Shown here: piece after piece, positions 31,604 to 41,409 of the stretch
How positions within the stretch are numbered: the stretch's first letter is position 1
Layout: every line of letters begins with the position of its first letter
Origin: Plastoroseomonas arctica
Lineage (GTDB): Bacteria; Pseudomonadota; Alphaproteobacteria; Acetobacterales; Acetobacteraceae
Length of the DNA: 64,000 nucleotides
NCBI RefSeq assembly: GCF_018128965.1
Contig: NZ_JAAEDH010000001.1
Span: 310,001 to 374,000 of the forward strand
Direction of reading: 5' to 3'
Notes under the pieces: generated by a model
The model's input: the letters and a program-made list of their open reading frames with translations, nothing else
The model's database searches: none
What the model was told of the DNA's origin: nothing
Position numbers and translations under genes: made by a program

Positions 31604-31975
31604 ATGCCGCAGCCCACCCTCCTCGCTGGATACTTCCCCATCCTGGTGTTCCTCGGCATTGCGGCCGGAATCGCCATCGCGATGGTTGGCGGCTCGATCC
31701 TGGCGGCGCGGCAGAAGCCGGATGCGGAAAAGCTCTCGACCTATGAGTGCGGCTTCGAGCCCTTCGACGACACGCGCCGGCGCTTCGACGTGCGGTTCTA
31801 CCTGGTTGCGATCCTGTTCATCATTTTTGATCTCGAAGTGGCGTTCCTGTTCCCCTGGGCGGTTTCGCTCGGCGAGATCGGGTGGCTCGGCTTCCTCTCG
31901 ATGATGGGCTTCCTTGGCGTGCTGACGGTTGGGTTCATCTATGAATGGCGCAAGGGTGCGCTGGACTGGGAATGA
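31604..31975 (+). CDS. nuoA: NADH-quinone oxidoreductase subunit A
   Basis: 123 residues, three membrane segments. The conserved loop [25 protein letters not shown] holds the quinone-site cysteine of this subunit. It opens the complex I operon. The 206 bases between tRNA-Asp and nuoA presumably hold the operon promoter, but I see no convincing -35/-10 pair there. Confidence 0.97.
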   Translation: MPQPTLLAGYFPILVFLGIAAGIAIAMVGGSILAARQKPDAEKLSTYECGFEPFDDTRRRFDVRFYLVAILFIIFDLEVAFLFPWAVSLGEIGWLGFLSMMGFLGVLTVGFIYEWRKGALDWE

Positions 31976-31979
31976 CGCC

Positions 31980-32534
31980 ATGAGCGGCTCCACCGACATC
32001 GCCTGGAACAAGAATGCGCTCCCACCTGGGGCCGCGCAGGACGCCGTCGTGAAGGGCGTCACCGACGAGATCGACGAGAAGGGTTTCGTCATTGCCAATA
32101 TCGACAAGGTGGTGAACTGGGCGCGCACCGGCTCGCTCTGGCCGATGACCTTCGGCCTCGCCTGCTGCGCGGTGCCGATGATCCACGCCTATATGGCGCG
32201 CTACGACCTGGATCGCTTCGGCGCCATCCCGCGCGGGTCGCCGCGGCAGTCTGACGTGATGATCGTGGCCGGCACGCTGACCAACAAGATGGCTCCCGCC
32301 CTGCGCAAGGTCTACGACCAGATGGCCGAGCCGCGTTGGGTGATCTCCATGGGCAGCTGCGCCAATGGCGGCGGTTATTACCACTACAGCTACTCGGTCG
32401 TGCGCGGCTGCGATCGGATCGTGCCGGTCGATGTCTACGTGCCGGGCTGCCCGCCGACGGCGGAGGCGCTGGTCTACGGGATCCTGCAGCTGCAGAAGAA
32501 AATCCGCCGCACGGGGAGCATTCTTCGTGGCTGA
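31980..32534 (+). CDS. nuoB: NADH-quinone oxidoreductase subunit B
   Basis: 184 residues from ATG 31980, four bases past the nuoA stop. The ligands of the N2 [4Fe-4S] cluster are visible: the adjacent pair in [10 protein letters not shown], then GSCANGGG and [11 protein letters not shown]. This cluster passes electrons to quinone. The first ~30 residues are a poorly conserved extension. It overlaps nuoC by eight bases. Confidence 0.98.
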   Translation: MSGSTDIAWNKNALPPGAAQDAVVKGVTDEIDEKGFVIANIDKVVNWARTGSLWPMTFGLACCAVPMIHAYMARYDLDRFGAIPRGSPRQSDVMIVAGTLTNKMAPALRKVYDQMAEPRWVISMGSCANGGGYYHYSYSVVRGCDRIVPVDVYVPGCPPTAEALVYGILQLQKKIRRTGSILRG

Positions 32535-33213
32535 GGACATCATCGAAGCGCCGGCGCCGAACCCGCTGCTGGGCTTGGGCGAAAGCATCATGGCCGCGGC
32601 CGCTGGCGCGGTGACCGCCGTCTCGCTCGCGCGCGGTGGTGCGGAGTTGGTGCTGCATGCCGACCGCACGCGCTGGGCGCCGCTGCACGGTCTGCTGCGC
32701 GACGGCTTCGCCTTCGAGCAACTGATGGATCTCTGCGGCACCGATTTCCCGGCTCGGGCCGAGCGGTTCGAGGTGGTGACCAACCTGCTCTCGCTGTCGC
32801 TGAACCGCCGCGTCCGGGTGATCTGCACCACCGATGGCGATCAGCCGGTGCCCTCGCTCTCCGCCCTCTGGCCGGTCGCAGTTTGGTATGAGCGCGAGTG
32901 CTGGGACATGTACGGCGTGGTCTTCGCGGGCCTGGCCGATATGCGCCGCCTGCTCACCGATTACGGCTTTGAGGGCCATCCGCTGCGCAAGGATTTCCCG
33001 CTCACCGGCCATGTCGAGCTGCGCTACGACGAGGCTCGCAAGCAGGTGGTCTATGAGCCCGTGCAGCTCGCCCAGGATTTCCGGAACTTCGATTTCATGA
33101 GCCCCTGGGAAGCGATGACCACTCTGCCCGGCGACGAGAAGGTTCACCTCATCCGCGAGGAGCGCGCGAAGATCGAGCGCGCGGAACCCGCCAAGCCCGA
33201 GCTCCCGCGATGA
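32527..33213 (+). CDS. nuoC: NADH-quinone oxidoreductase subunit C
   Basis: 228 residues from GTG 32527, inside the nuoB end, with GGGGAG upstream. The 30-kDa subunit signature is [40 protein letters not shown]. It belongs to the hydrophilic arm connecting the cluster chain to the quinone site. It is separate from nuoD, unlike the fused NuoCD of E. coli; stop and start overlap as ATGA. Confidence 0.97.
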   Translation: MAEDIIEAPAPNPLLGLGESIMAAAAGAVTAVSLARGGAELVLHADRTRWAPLHGLLRDGFAFEQLMDLCGTDFPARAERFEVVTNLLSLSLNRRVRVICTTDGDQPVPSLSALWPVAVWYERECWDMYGVVFAGLADMRRLLTDYGFEGHPLRKDFPLTGHVELRYDEARKQVVYEPVQLAQDFRNFDFMSPWEAMTTLPGDEKVHLIREERAKIERAEPAKPELPR

Positions 33214-34439
33214 GCAGCATCCTTCCCTACGTGCCGGCGGACGAGGGAGCGCCGCTGCTGAGCGGCGAAGACGCCACGCACACCATCAATTTCGGCCCTC
33301 AGCACCCCGCGGCGCACGGCGTGCTGCGCCTGATCCTGGAATTGAAGGGCGAGGTCGTCGAGCGCGCAGACCCGCATATCGGGCTGTTGCATCGCGGCAC
33401 CGAGAAGCTGATCGAGTACAAGACGTACATCCAGGCGCTGCCCTACATGGACCGCCTCGACTACGTCTCGCCCATGTGTATGGAGCACAGTTTTGCCATC
33501 GCGACCGAGCGCCTGCTCGGCATCGAAGGCGAGGTGCCGGAGCGCGGCAAATGGCTGCGCACACTGTTCGCCGAACTCACCCGCGTGCTGAACCACCTGC
33601 TCAACGTGACCACCTATGCCCTCGATTGCGGCGCCATCACCCCCGCGCTCTGGGGCTTCGAACAGCGCGAGAAGCTGCTAGAATTCTACGAGGCCGCGGG
33701 CGGCAGCCATTACCACGTAAACTACTTCCGCCCCGGCGGCGTGGCGAAGGATATTCCGCCCGAGACCATGGCGCGGATCGGCGACTGGATGCGCCAATTT
33801 CCCGCCTTCCTCGACGATCTCGAAGGCCTGCTGACGGACAACCGCATCTTCAAGCAGCGCACCGTCGATATCGGCGTGATGACCGCCGAGCAGGCCATCG
33901 CCTGGGGGTTTTCCGGCCCCTGCCTGCGCGCTTCGGGGTGTGCATGGGACCTGCGCAAGTCGCAGCCCTACGACATGTACGACCGCGTGGAATTCGACGT
34001 GCCGGTCGGCGTCCAGGGTGATTGCTACGACCGATATCTGGTGCGGATGATGGAGATGCGGCAGTCGCTGCGCATCATCGAGCAGTGCCTCAACGCGATC
34101 CGGCCGGGGCCGGTGAAGATCGCCGACAACAAGATCACGCCGCCGTCGCGCTCGGACATGAAGCGCTCGATGGAAAGCCTCATCCACCACTTCAAGCTCT
34201 ACACCGAGGGCTACCACGTGCCCGAGGGTTCGACCTACGCCGCGACCGAGGCGCCCAAGGGCGAGTTTGGCATCTACATGGTCGCCGACGGCACCAACAA
34301 ACCCTATCGCTGCAAGATCCGGGCACCTGGCTATGCGCATCTGCAGGCGATGGAAGTGCTCTCCAAGGGGCATATGCTGGCCGATGCGGTCGCGATCATC
34401 GGCTCGCTCGACATCGTCTTCGGGGAGATCGACCGATGA
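33210..34439 (+). CDS. nuoD: NADH-quinone oxidoreductase subunit D
   Basis: 409 residues, the 49-kDa subunit. [19 protein letters not shown] near residue 29 is the family signature and forms part of the quinone cavity with Nuo[17 protein letters not shown] and the C-terminal DIVFGEIDR are also conserved. It overlaps nuoE as ATGA. Confidence 0.98.
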   Translation: MSSILPYVPADEGAPLLSGEDATHTINFGPQHPAAHGVLRLILELKGEVVERADPHIGLLHRGTEKLIEYKTYIQALPYMDRLDYVSPMCMEHSFAIATERLLGIEGEVPERGKWLRTLFAELTRVLNHLLNVTTYALDCGAITPALWGFEQREKLLEFYEAAGGSHYHVNYFRPGGVAKDIPPETMARIGDWMRQFPAFLDDLEGLLTDNRIFKQRTVDIGVMTAEQAIAWGFSGPCLRASGCAWDLRKSQPYDMYDRVEFDVPVGVQGDCYDRYLVRMMEMRQSLRIIEQCLNAIRPGPVKIADNKITPPSRSDMKRSMESLIHHFKLYTEGYHVPEGSTYAATEAPKGEFGIYMVADGTNKPYRCKIRAPGYAHLQAMEVLSKGHMLADAVAIIGSLDIVFGEIDR

Positions 34440-35038
34440 CCGAACCCGACAGCTTCGCCTTCGACGAGGCCAGTGAGACCGAGGTCCAGAGATTCATTGC
34501 GCGCTATCCCGAAGGCAAGCAGGCGAGCGCGGTGATCCCGCTGCTCTATGTCGTGCAGCGCCAGATGGGCCGGGCGACCGGCAGCGCCTGGGTGCCGCGT
34601 GTCGCGATGGACGTGGTCGCCTCGCGCCTGGCCATGCCGCCGATCCGCGTCTATGAGGTCGCGACCTTCTACTTCATGTTCAACATGAAGCCGATCGGCC
34701 GCTACCACCTGCAGGTCTGCGGCACCACGCCGTGCTGGCTGCGCGGCTCGGACGACGTGCTGCGCGCCTGCAAGGATGCGGGCGGGCTCAAGGGCTATGG
34801 CGACACCAGCGCGGACGGGCTGTTCACGCTGACGGAGGTCGAGTGCCTGGGCGGGTGCGTCAACGCCCCGATCCTCGCCATCGACGACGACTACCACGAG
34901 GACCTGACCTATGAGGCGACCGTGGCGCTGATCGAGAAGCTGAAGCGCGGCGAGCGCCCGGAGCCCGGCAGCGCGATCGGCCGCCAGACGAGCGCGCCCA
35001 TCGGCGGCCCGCTGACATTGACGGAAGGGGCCGAGTAA
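34436..35038 (+). CDS. nuoE: NADH-quinone oxidoreductase subunit E
   Basis: 200 residues from ATG 34436. The [2Fe-2S] N1a ligands are the pair in [11 protein letters not shown] and the pair in [11 protein letters not shown]. The C-terminal 35 residues (from about [10 protein letters not shown]) are a flexible tail. It forms the NADH-input module with NuoF. It overlaps nuoF by one base (TAATG). Confidence 0.97.
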   Translation: MTEPDSFAFDEASETEVQRFIARYPEGKQASAVIPLLYVVQRQMGRATGSAWVPRVAMDVVASRLAMPPIRVYEVATFYFMFNMKPIGRYHLQVCGTTPCWLRGSDDVLRACKDAGGLKGYGDTSADGLFTLTEVECLGGCVNAPILAIDDDYHEDLTYEATVALIEKLKRGERPEPGSAIGRQTSAPIGGPLTLTEGAE

Positions 35039-36333
35039 TGGCGCTCCAGGACAAGGACCGGATCTTCACCAATCTCTACGGCGTCCAGCACTGGGGCCTG
35101 GAGGCGGCGCGCAAGCGCGGCAATTGGGACGGCACAGCCGGCATCATCGCCAAGGGCCGCGACTGGATCATCGAGGAGATGAAGAATTCCGGCCTCCGCG
35201 GTCGCGGCGGGGCAGGGTTTCCGACGGGCATGAAGTGGTCCTTCATGCCCAAGCAGGCCTCCGAGCGTCCGCACTACCTGGTGGTGAACGCCGATGAATC
35301 CGAGCCCGGCACCTGCAAGGACCGCGACATCATCCGCCACGATCCGCACACGCTGATCGAGGGCTGCCTCATCGCCGGTGTCGCGATGGGCGCGCATGCC
35401 GGCTACATCTACATCCGCGGCGAATACTACAACGAGAGCGTGGTCCTCGAAGCCGCGATCGCCGAGGCCTATGAGGCCGGGCTGCTCGGCGCCAACGCCG
35501 CCGGCGGGGGTTGGGACTTCGACCTCTACGTCCATCGTGGGGCAGGGGCCTACATCTGCGGCGAAGAGACGGCGCTGATCGAAAGCCTCGAGGGCAAGAA
35601 GGGCATGCCGCGCCTGAAGCCGCCCTTCCCGGCGGCGGTGGGCCTCTATGGCTGCCCGACCACGGTCAACAATGTCGAAACCATCGCCGTCGTGCCGACC
35701 ATTCTGCGCCGTGGTGCCGCGTGGTTCGCCGGTTTTGGCCGCCCGAAAAACAGCGGTACCAAGGTCTTCTGCATCCAGGGCCACGTGGAAAAGCCCTGCA
35801 ATGTCGAGGAGGAGATGTCGATCCCGCTGCGCGAGCTCATCGAGCGTCACGCCGGCGGCGTTCGTGGCGGGTGGGACAACCTGCTTTGCGTCATCCCCGG
35901 CGGCAGCTCCACGCCGCTCATCCCGAAATCGGTCTGCGACGACGTGCTGATGGATTTCGACGCACTGCGCGAGCAGCGCACCGGGCTGGGCACCGCGGCC
36001 GTCATCGTGATGGACAAGTCGACCGACCTCATCAAGGCGATCGCGCGTCTGGCCGCCTTCTACAAGCATGAGAGCTGCGGACAGTGCACGCCGTGCCGCG
36101 AGGGGATGGGCTGGCAGAAGCGGATGATGGACCGCATGGTCGAAGGCCGTGCCGATGTCGCCGAGATCGACCTGCTGGAAAACGTCACCCGCCGCATCGA
36201 GGGCCACACCATCTGCGCGCTCGCCGATGGCGGCGTCTGGCCGGTGCAGGGACTGATCCGCCACTTCCGCCCGATGATGGAAGAGCGCATCGCGGCCTAC
36301 AAATCCCGCACGCTGCCGCTGGCGGCCGAGTGA
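35038..36333 (+). CDS. nuoF: NADH-quinone oxidoreductase subunit F
   Basis: 431 residues. FMN and NADH site: [17 protein letters not shown] near 53 and [14 protein letters not shown] near 82, [19 protein letters not shown] near 170. The N3 [4Fe-4S] cluster is bound by [10 protein letters not shown] plus a later cysteine in [10 protein letters not shown]. It oxidises NADH and starts the electron chain. The next gene is not nuoG but a pentapeptide-repeat frame. Confidence 0.98.
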   Translation: MALQDKDRIFTNLYGVQHWGLEAARKRGNWDGTAGIIAKGRDWIIEEMKNSGLRGRGGAGFPTGMKWSFMPKQASERPHYLVVNADESEPGTCKDRDIIRHDPHTLIEGCLIAGVAMGAHAGYIYIRGEYYNESVVLEAAIAEAYEAGLLGANAAGGGWDFDLYVHRGAGAYICGEETALIESLEGKKGMPRLKPPFPAAVGLYGCPTTVNNVETIAVVPTILRRGAAWFAGFGRPKNSGTKVFCIQGHVEKPCNVEEEMSIPLRELIERHAGGVRGGWDNLLCVIPGGSSTPLIPKSVCDDVLMDFDALREQRTGLGTAAVIVMDKSTDLIKAIARLAAFYKHESCGQCTPCREGMGWQKRMMDRMVEGRADVAEIDLLENVTRRIEGHTICALADGGVWPVQGLIRHFRPMMEERIAAYKSRTLPLAAE

Positions 36334-36338
36334 CGGCG

Positions 36339-36875
36339 ATGAAGGTCCGCGACGTAACCGACACCATCGACGCCAATGACGCGATGCTGATGGGCAGCCA
36401 CTTCCAGAACGTGAACCTCGTCGAGACCCGCTTCGAACAGTTCAACCTTTCTCGCGCCCATTTCGAGGATGGCACCATGCCGGGCGTCACCTTCACCAAC
36501 GCGAACATCGCCGGTGCCGGCTTCGACAACGTGAACCTGCAAGGGGCGACCATCCGCAACGCCAACCTCACCGGCCTGTCCATCGCCGACAGCAACCTCG
36601 GCAGCATGCGCGTCGAGGGTGTGTTGGTGAGCGAGATGCTCACGCGGTTCAATCTCTCCCGCGCCCATCCCGAGGACGGCACCCCGCCCGTCACCAATTT
36701 CATCAACGCCAACCTGGCCGGCGCCGGTTTCGACAATGTGAGCCTGGTCGGCGCGACCATCCGCAACGCCAACCTGACCGGCGTCACCATCGCTGACAGC
36801 AATATGAGCGGCATGCTGGTCGAAGGCGTGCTGGTGAGCGAGATGCTCGCCCTTTGGAAGAAGGAGCACGGCTGA
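36339..36875 (+). CDS. Pentapeptide-repeat protein embedded between nuoF and nuoG
   Basis: 178 residues from ATG 36339; GTG 36330, overlapping the nuoF stop, is an alternative start. The sequence is built of A(N/D)LxG-type five-residue steps (FTNANIAGAGFDNVNLQGATI, ending mid-stretch), which fold as a right-handed quadrilateral helix. It consists of two tandem copies of about 70 residues: each starts FNLSRAH and ends EGVLVSEML, with GAGFDNV and GATIRNANLTG in both. No signal peptide, cysteine cluster or membrane segment is seen. Its stop overlaps the nuoG start (TGATG), so it is co-translated with complex I. Function unknown; an assembly or accessory role is inference. It is not one of the 14 core subunits. 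Confidence 0.88.
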   Translation: MKVRDVTDTIDANDAMLMGSHFQNVNLVETRFEQFNLSRAHFEDGTMPGVTFTNANIAGAGFDNVNLQGATIRNANLTGLSIADSNLGSMRVEGVLVSEMLTRFNLSRAHPEDGTPPVTNFINANLAGAGFDNVSLVGATIRNANLTGVTIADSNMSGMLVEGVLVSEMLALWKKEHG

Positions 36876-38902
36876 TGGCCAAGCTCAGCGTCAACGGCAT
36901 CGAGGTCGAAGTCCCCAACGGCGCCTCCGTCATCCAGGCCTGCGAGGCTGCCGGCGTGGAGATCCCGCGCTTTTGCTATCACGAGCGCCTCTCCGTCGCC
37001 GGAAATTGCCGCATGTGCCTGGTCGAGGTGGAGAAGGCGCCGAAGCCGGTCGCCTCCTGCGCTTATCCCGTCGCCGAGGGCATGAAGGTCTTCACCGACA
37101 CGCCGATGGTGCGCAATGCGCGCCGCGGCGTGATGGAATTCCTGCTCATCAACCACCCGCTGGATTGCCCGATCTGCGACCAGGGCGGCGAGTGCGACCT
37201 GCAGGACCAGGCCGTGGGATACGGCATGGACGGATCGCGCTACACCGAAGAAAAGCGCGCGGTGAAGGACAAGTATGTCGGCCCGCTGATCAAGACGATC
37301 ATGACGCGCTGCATCCAGTGCACCCGCTGCGTGCGCTTCGCCGCCGAGGTCGCCGGCACGCCGGAATTGGGCGGCACCAACCGCGGCGAGAACATGGAAA
37401 TCGGCACCTATGTCGAGAAGGCGCTGACTTCCGAACTTTCCGGTAACCTCATCGACATCTGCCCGGTGGGCGCGCTGACCTCGCGGCCCTATGCGTTCGT
37501 CTCGCGGCCATGGGAGCTGCGCAAGACCGACAGCATCGACGTGCAGGACGCGACGGGCACAGCCACGCGCATCGACAGCCGCGGCCCGGAAGTGCTGCGC
37601 ATCTTGCCCCGCGTGAACGAGGCGGTGAACGAGGAATGGATGGCCGATCGCGGCCGCTTCTCCTTCGATGGACTCAAGCGGAAGCGCCTGGACCGGCCGT
37701 GGATCAGGCGCGGCGGCAAGCTGACGCCGGCCACCTGGCCGGAAGCCTTCGCGGCCATCGCGGCGAAGCTGGATGCGACCGCGCCCGAGCGCATCGGCGC
37801 CATCGCCGGCGACTTGTCGGATGCGGAGAGCACGCTCGCGCTGCGCGACCTGATGCGCGCCTATGGCGCGGTTCACCTCGATTGCCGGCAGGATGGCGCG
37901 GCCATCGATGCGACGCGTGGCGACTTCTTCCGTTTCAACAGCTCGATCGCCGGCATTGACGAGGCGGATGCTATCCTGCTCATCGGCACCGACCTGCGCC
38001 GCGAGTCGCCGGTGATCAATGCCCGTGTCCGCAAGCGCTGGACGCAGGGTGGCGTCGCCATCGCCTATGTTGGCCCGCCGACCGACCTCACCTATCCCGC
38101 GCAGCATCTGGGCGATACGCCCGCTGCGATGGAGGGCTTTGCCGAAGCGCTCGGTGCGGCCAAGCGGCCGATGATCATCCTCGGGCGTGGCGCGCTGGCA
38201 CGGGCCGATGGTGCGGCCATCCTCGCCGCAGCCTGGGCGCTCGCGAAGGAGTCCGGCGCGCTGACGCCGGAGTGGCATGGCTTCAACCTTCTGCACCTCT
38301 TTGGTGGTCAGGTCGGCGCGCTGGAACTCGGCTTCGTCCAGGGCAAGACGCTGGGCGCGATGATGGGCGGCGAGGTGGACGCGCTCTGGCTGCTCGGCGC
38401 CGATGGCTTTGATCCGGCGCGCATCGGTTCGGAGACCTTCGTCATCTACCAGGGCCACCACGGCGACCGCGCCGCGGCGCGCGCAGATGTCATCCTGCCC
38501 GGCGCCGCCTACACCGAGAAGGACGCCACCTACGTCAACACCGAGGGCCGCGCACAGCGTGCCTTCCGTGCCATCCACCCGCCCGGCGAGGCGCGTGAGG
38601 ACTGGCGCATCCTGCGCGCCTTCAGCGAGGGCGTTGGCAAGACGCTGCCATACGATACGATCGACGCGGTGCGCGCGGCGCTCGCCGTGGCGGCACCCTG
38701 CTTCGCTGCCATCGACGCGCTGCCGGCGCCAGGCTGCACCGACACGGCCGGTCCGTCGGCAGAGGCTCCGCTCAGCGATTCGGCGTTCGTCTACCCCTTG
38801 GCGAGCTACCACCTGGCGGACCAGATCGCGCGCGCTTCCGAGGTGATGGCCGAATGCGCCAGCATCTATGGCGGCGCCGCGCCCCGACTGGCGGCGGAAT
38901 AG
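36875..38902 (+). CDS. nuoG: NADH-quinone oxidoreductase subunit G
   Basis: 675 residues. ATG 36875 overlaps the previous stop and has AAGGAG upstream. The N-terminal [2Fe-2S] site is CYHERLSVAGNCRMCLVEV; next the HxxCxxC cluster in HPLDCPICDQGGECDLQ; then CIQCTRCVRF for a [4Fe-4S] cluster, with a fourth cysteine in DICPVGALT. The rest is a molybdopterin-oxidoreductase-like domain without cofactor, as in short NuoG. It conducts electrons from NuoF towards NuoI and NuoB. Confidence 0.98.
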   Translation: MAKLSVNGIEVEVPNGASVIQACEAAGVEIPRFCYHERLSVAGNCRMCLVEVEKAPKPVASCAYPVAEGMKVFTDTPMVRNARRGVMEFLLINHPLDCPICDQGGECDLQDQAVGYGMDGSRYTEEKRAVKDKYVGPLIKTIMTRCIQCTRCVRFAAEVAGTPELGGTNRGENMEIGTYVEKALTSELSGNLIDICPVGALTSRPYAFVSRPWELRKTDSIDVQDATGTATRIDSRGPEVLRILPRVNEAVNEEWMADRGRFSFDGLKRKRLDRPWIRRGGKLTPATWPEAFAAIAAKLDATAPERIGAIAGDLSDAESTLALRDLMRAYGAVHLDCRQDGAAIDATRGDFFRFNSSIAGIDEADAILLIGTDLRRESPVINARVRKRWTQGGVAIAYVGPPTDLTYPAQHLGDTPAAMEGFAEALGAAKRPMIILGRGALARADGAAILAAAWALAKESGALTPEWHGFNLLHLFGGQVGALELGFVQGKTLGAMMGGEVDALWLLGADGFDPARIGSETFVIYQGHHGDRAAARADVILPGAAYTEKDATYVNTEGRAQRAFRAIHPPGEAREDWRILRAFSEGVGKTLPYDTIDAVRAALAVAAPCFAAIDALPAPGCTDTAGPSAEAPLSDSAFVYPLASYHLADQIARASEVMAECASIYGGAAPRLAAE

Positions 38903-38905
38903 GCC

Positions 38906-39916
38906 ATGAGCGACTTCATCGCCACGCCCTTCGGGACGCTCGTCATCACGGTCGCCCAGGCACTCGCGCTGCTGGTGCCTCTGCTGCTTGCCGTCGCCTA
39001 TCTCACCTATGGCGAGCGCAAGGTCCTGGCCGCCATGCAGATGCGCAAGGGGCCGAACGTGGTCGGCCCCTTCGGCCTCGGCCAGCCCTTCGCCGACGCC
39101 ATCAAGATGCTGATGAAGGAGACCATCATCCCGTCCGGCGCCTCGCGCGCGCTGTTCATGATGGCGCCGATGATCACCTTCGGCCTCGCCATGATCGCCT
39201 GGGCGGTGATCCCGGTGAATGATGGCTGGGCGATCGCCGACATCAATGTCGGCATCCTGTACCTGTTCGCGATCTCCTCGCTCGGCGTCTACGGCGTCAT
39301 CATCGCGGGCTGGGCGAGCAATTCGAAATACGCGTTCCTTGGCGCGCTGCGCTCGGCCGCGCAGATGGTTAGCTACGAGGTCTCGATCGGCTTCGTCATC
39401 GTCACCGTATTGCTGTGCGTGGGTTCACTGAACCTCACTGCCATCGTGCGCGCGCAGGAGCAGGTGTGGTTCTTCATCCCGCTCTTCCCGATGTTCATCA
39501 TATTCTTCATCTCGGCGCTTGCCGAAACCAACCGCGCGCCGTTCGACCTGCCGGAAGGCGAAAGCGAGCTCGTGGCCGGTTTCTTCGTGGAATATTCCTC
39601 GCTGTCCTTCGGGCTGTTCTTCCTCGGCGAATACGCGAACATGATTTTGATGTCCGCCCTCACGACCATCCTGTTCCTGGGTGGCTGGTATCCGCCGCTC
39701 GCGATCGTGCCCTTCACCTGGGTGCCGGGGCCGGTCTGGTTCATCCTAAAAATCTGCCTGTGCCTGTTCACCTTCGTCTGGGTGCGCGCGACCTTCCCGC
39801 GCTATCGCTACGACCAACTGATGCGGCTGGGCTGGAAGATATTTCTGCCCTTCAGCCTGTTCTGGCTGGTGCTCACCGCCTTCGTGCTGAAGCTCGCCGG
39901 GTGGTTGCCGGCATGA
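38906..39916 (+). CDS. nuoH: NADH-quinone oxidoreductase subunit H
   Basis: 336 residues, about eight membrane helices. The quinone-site loop is [23 protein letters not shown]; the second conserved loop is [20 protein letters not shown], with the acidic residues involved in proton coupling. It lies three bases after nuoG. Confidence 0.98.
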   Translation: MSDFIATPFGTLVITVAQALALLVPLLLAVAYLTYGERKVLAAMQMRKGPNVVGPFGLGQPFADAIKMLMKETIIPSGASRALFMMAPMITFGLAMIAWAVIPVNDGWAIADINVGILYLFAISSLGVYGVIIAGWASNSKYAFLGALRSAAQMVSYEVSIGFVIVTVLLCVGSLNLTAIVRAQEQVWFFIPLFPMFIIFFISALAETNRAPFDLPEGESELVAGFFVEYSSLSFGLFFLGEYANMILMSALTTILFLGGWYPPLAIVPFTWVPGPVWFILKICLCLFTFVWVRATFPRYRYDQLMRLGWKIFLPFSLFWLVLTAFVLKLAGWLPA

Positions 39917-39929
39917 TGGAGACCCTCCG

Positions 39930-40412
39930 ATGATCGACCGCATGGCCAGCGCGATGCTGCTGCGGGAGCTCGTCTCCGGCATGGCGCTCACGCTGAAGTA
40001 TTTCTTCAAGCCGAAGGTGACGCTGAACTACCCCTATGAGCGCGGCAGCCTTTCGCCACGCTTCAAGGGCGAGCACGCGCTGCGCCGCTACCCGAATGGC
40101 GAGGAACGCTGCATCGCGTGCAAGCTGTGCGAGGCGGTGTGCCCGGCCCAGGCCATCACCATCGAGGCCGAACCGCGCGAGGATGGCTCCCGCCGCACCA
40201 CGCGCTACGACATCGACATGACCAAGTGCATCTATTGCGGGCTGTGCGAAGAAGCCTGTCCGGTGGACGCCATCGTCGAGGGCCCAAACCTGGAATTCGC
40301 CGCCGAGACGCGCGAGGAGCTGATCTACCAGAAGGACAAGCTCCTCGATAATGGCGACCGGTGGGAGCCGATGCTGGCCGAGCGCCTTCGCCTGGATGCC
40401 CCCTACCGATGA
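39930..40412 (+). CDS. nuoI: NADH-quinone oxidoreductase subunit I
   Basis: 160 residues. Two classical [4Fe-4S] motifs carry clusters N6a and N6b: [16 protein letters not shown] and [20 protein letters not shown] precedes the ATG. The stop overlaps the nuoJ start as ATGA. Confidence 0.98.
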   Translation: MIDRMASAMLLRELVSGMALTLKYFFKPKVTLNYPYERGSLSPRFKGEHALRRYPNGEERCIACKLCEAVCPAQAITIEAEPREDGSRRTTRYDIDMTKCIYCGLCEEACPVDAIVEGPNLEFAAETREELIYQKDKLLDNGDRWEPMLAERLRLDAPYR

Positions 40413-41092
40413 TCGCGACCCTCGCCTTCTACGCCTTCGCCGCCGTGCTGATCGGCTCCGCCGTCATGGTGGTGAGCAGCCGCAACCCGGTGCACAGCGT
40501 GCTGTTCCTGATCCTCGCCTTCTTCAATGCGGCCGCGCTGATGCTGATCGCGGGCGCCGAGTTCCTCGCGATGATCCTGGTCATCGTCTATGTCGGCGCG
40601 GTCGCGGTGCTGTTCCTCTTCGTCGTGATGATGCTCGACATCGATTTCGTACGCCTTCGCGAGGGCTTCCAGCGCTATGCGCCGATCGGCGGCGCGGTCG
40701 GCGCGGTGCTGTTCGTCGAACTCATCTTCGTCCTGGGCGCCTGGCGCTTCGCCTCCGATGCCGCCGATCTGCGCATCAATCCCACGCCCGGCGGCAGCGT
40801 GTCGAACACGCAGGCCATCGGGCGCATTCTCTACACGGACTACATCCTGCTGTTCCAGCTTGCCGGGCTCGTGCTGCTGGTGGCGATGATCGGCGCCATC
40901 GTTCTGACGCTGCGCGCACGCCCTGGGACGAAGCGGCAGAACATCGACGCGCAGGTGAACCGCACCGGCAGCGTCGGCCTGGTGCAGGTGCCGATGGGTG
41001 CCGGCCTGCGCGAGATGGGCATCCTGCGTCCGCCCGAGCCGGACGCGCCCAAGCCGATCGCCGCGCCGGCCGACCACGGGGGTCATCACTGA
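40409..41092 (+). CDS. nuoJ: NADH-quinone oxidoreductase subunit J
   Basis: 227 residues from ATG 40409. Five membrane segments; the conserved third one reads [24 protein letters not shown], which contains the flexible pi-bulge helix of the family. The last 40 residues form a hydrophilic tail ending DHGGHH. nuoK starts one base after the stop. Confidence 0.96.
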   Translation: MIATLAFYAFAAVLIGSAVMVVSSRNPVHSVLFLILAFFNAAALMLIAGAEFLAMILVIVYVGAVAVLFLFVVMMLDIDFVRLREGFQRYAPIGGAVGAVLFVELIFVLGAWRFASDAADLRINPTPGGSVSNTQAIGRILYTDYILLFQLAGLVLLVAMIGAIVLTLRARPGTKRQNIDAQVNRTGSVGLVQVPMGAGLREMGILRPPEPDAPKPIAAPADHGGHH

Positions 41093-41093
41093 G

Positions 41094-41402
41094 ATGAGCA
41101 TCGGCCTGGGCCACTACCTGACGGTGGGCGCGATCCTCTTCGTGCTCGGCGTCTTCGGCATCTTCCTCAACCGGAAGAACGTCATCGTCATCCTGATGTC
41201 GGTGGAACTCATCCTGCTCGCGGTGAACATCAACCTGGTGGGTTTTTCGGCCGCACTCGGCGACCTCACCGGCCAGGTCTTCGCGATGTTCATCCTCACC
41301 GTCGCCGCCGCCGAGGCCGCCATTGGCCTTGCCATCGTCGTCATCTATTTCCGCAACAAGGGCAGTATCGAGGTGGACGACATTTCCACCCTGCGGGGTT
41401 GA
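41094..41402 (+). CDS. nuoK: NADH-quinone oxidoreductase subunit K
   Basis: 102 residues from ATG 41094, three membrane segments. The conserved glutamates are in [12 protein letters not shown] and [13 protein letters not shown]. It is the smallest antiporter-like subunit of the membrane arm. Confidence 0.97.
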   Translation: MSIGLGHYLTVGAILFVLGVFGIFLNRKNVIVILMSVELILLAVNINLVGFSAALGDLTGQVFAMFILTVAAAEAAIGLAIVVIYFRNKGSIEVDDISTLRG

Positions 41403-41409
41403 GAGCGCG

